A stretch of 43,149 nt of DNA from positions 1 through 43,149 of the forward strand of contig JABGQA010000132.1 in NCBI GenBank assembly GCA_018644665.1, read 5' to 3'. Position 1 is the stretch's first letter, and the number at the start of each line of letters is the position of its first letter. Positions 42,806 to 43,149 of the stretch are shown here, one piece after another. Both the position numbers and the translations under genes were made by a program. The stretch comes from Candidatus Poribacteria bacterium. GTDB taxonomy: Bacteria > Poribacteria > WGA-4E > GCA-2687025. The notes under the pieces are model-generated. The model was not told the origin of the DNA, ran no database searches, and was given only the letters and a program-made list of their open reading frames with translations.

Positions 42806-43149
42806 ATGCCAACACGAAGCACACGCGTAGCGTTCGACGGCGAGACCGTCACCATCAACGAAGCGGCGACCTATCGCGGGTCGCGCGCGGAGGGGTTGCT
42901 CCTCAACGTCCGTACCGTGAACGCGACGTTCGATGACACGCTCGGCCGCGTGGCGTGGTGGGACGACGACGGCTCGCGGCCGGAGAACGACCACGCGGGC
43001 CATGGAGCGTGGGACTCGCCCGCCTCGGCCGACGCCAACACGCGGCGCTTCATCGAAGCTCTGCCCCAGTATCGGGATTTCGGGATTCCCGCGGTGAATC
43101 TCAACTTCCAGGGCGGCCATCCGATCCAGGCCAAGACGTGGATACCCGA
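42806..43149 (+). CDS. Start of a predicted TIM-barrel glycoside-hydrolase-like protein (runs off the window)
   Basis: The plus-strand frame from ATG 42806 to the window edge gives 114 codons. CGGAG lies five bases before it. The visible blocks YRGSRAEGLLLNVRTVNATFDD, then an aromatic Asp-rich stretch (AWWDDDGS), then NTRRFIEALPQYRDFG and VNLNFQGGHP match an uncharacterised bacterial family whose members usually begin with RxxGLLxNxR, NTxxF and NLQGG motifs and look like cellulase-type TIM barrels. There is no signal peptide at this start, unlike most exported neighbours. The catalytic region lies beyond the window. Glycosidase character is inference only. Confidence 0.65.
   Translation, partial: MPTRSTRVAFDGETVTINEAATYRGSRAEGLLLNVRTVNATFDDTLGRVAWWDDDGSRPENDHAGHGAWDSPASADANTRRFIEALPQYRDFGIPAVNLNFQGGHPIQAKTWIP

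Noticed and set aside
1..43149. tRNA or rRNA genes, CRISPR arrays, insertion sequences and prophage
   Set aside because: No T-loop-like tRNA signatures, regularly spaced repeats, transposase motifs or terminal inverted repeats were seen by eye. A covariance or profile search could still find a missed small RNA.

Overview
The window is 43 kb of high-GC, gene-dense bacterial DNA. I see no tRNA, rRNA, CRISPR array, insertion sequence or phage gene. Several genes encode lipoproteins or Sec-exported proteins, which suggests a Gram-negative cell plan. The gene mix is phytanoyl-CoA-dioxygenase (PhyH)-like, uroporphyrinogen-decarboxylase-like, LamG, MacB-type permeases, large exported glycosidases, HEAT-repeat proteins, and an ECF sigma factor fused to a beta-propeller. 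Such a mix is common in uncultured, polymer-degrading lineages such as Poribacteria, Latescibacterota, Planctomycetes and Armatimonadetes. That assignment is inference; no marker gene here fixes the phylum.

Layout. 1-909 (-): 5' part of glutamate synthase gltB. 1496-5996 (-): tight operon of xylulokinase, HAD phosphatase, leuB and an M42 aminopeptidase. 6254-14867 (+): three tandem paralogous exported proteins of 920-933 aa, each HEAT repeats, then a beta-sandwich, then HEAT repeats, followed by a winged-helix regulator (14956-15513). 15525-19497: a small exported protein (-), a glutathionyl-hydroquinone reductase (+) and an exported GH101-like glycosidase (+). 19632-20362 (+): a VapBC-type toxin-antitoxin pair whose toxin carries an in-frame amber codon. 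20483-28577 (-): a run read right to left of a HEAT lipoprotein, a PDZ-HEAT lipoprotein, three MacB/FtsX-type permeases with no ATPase gene, a PhyH dioxygenase and FdhD. 28860-31739 (-): large exported GH-A glycosidase with a DUF5060-like domain. 31941-36858: B12-binding radical SAM enzyme (-), UROD-like methyltransferase homologue (-), DUF1638 protein (+) and RIC/ScdA di-iron repair protein (+). 37013-38989 (-): CorA and a LamG protein. 39348-43149 (+): ECF sigma/TM/beta-propeller fusion, exported esterase and the start of a TIM-barrel-family protein.

How the genes fit together. xylB, the GH101-like and GH-A proteins, the LamG protein, the esterase and the terminal partial gene suggest use of complex extracellular carbohydrate. 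Two regions look most like uncharacterised systems. The first is the triplicated HEAT/beta-sandwich/HEAT cassette. The second is the pair of HEAT lipoproteins next to three MacB-type permeases, two of which are near-identical at both ends but diverge in the periplasmic domain. The sigma factor physically tethered to an external propeller is a possible one-protein envelope-sensing switch.
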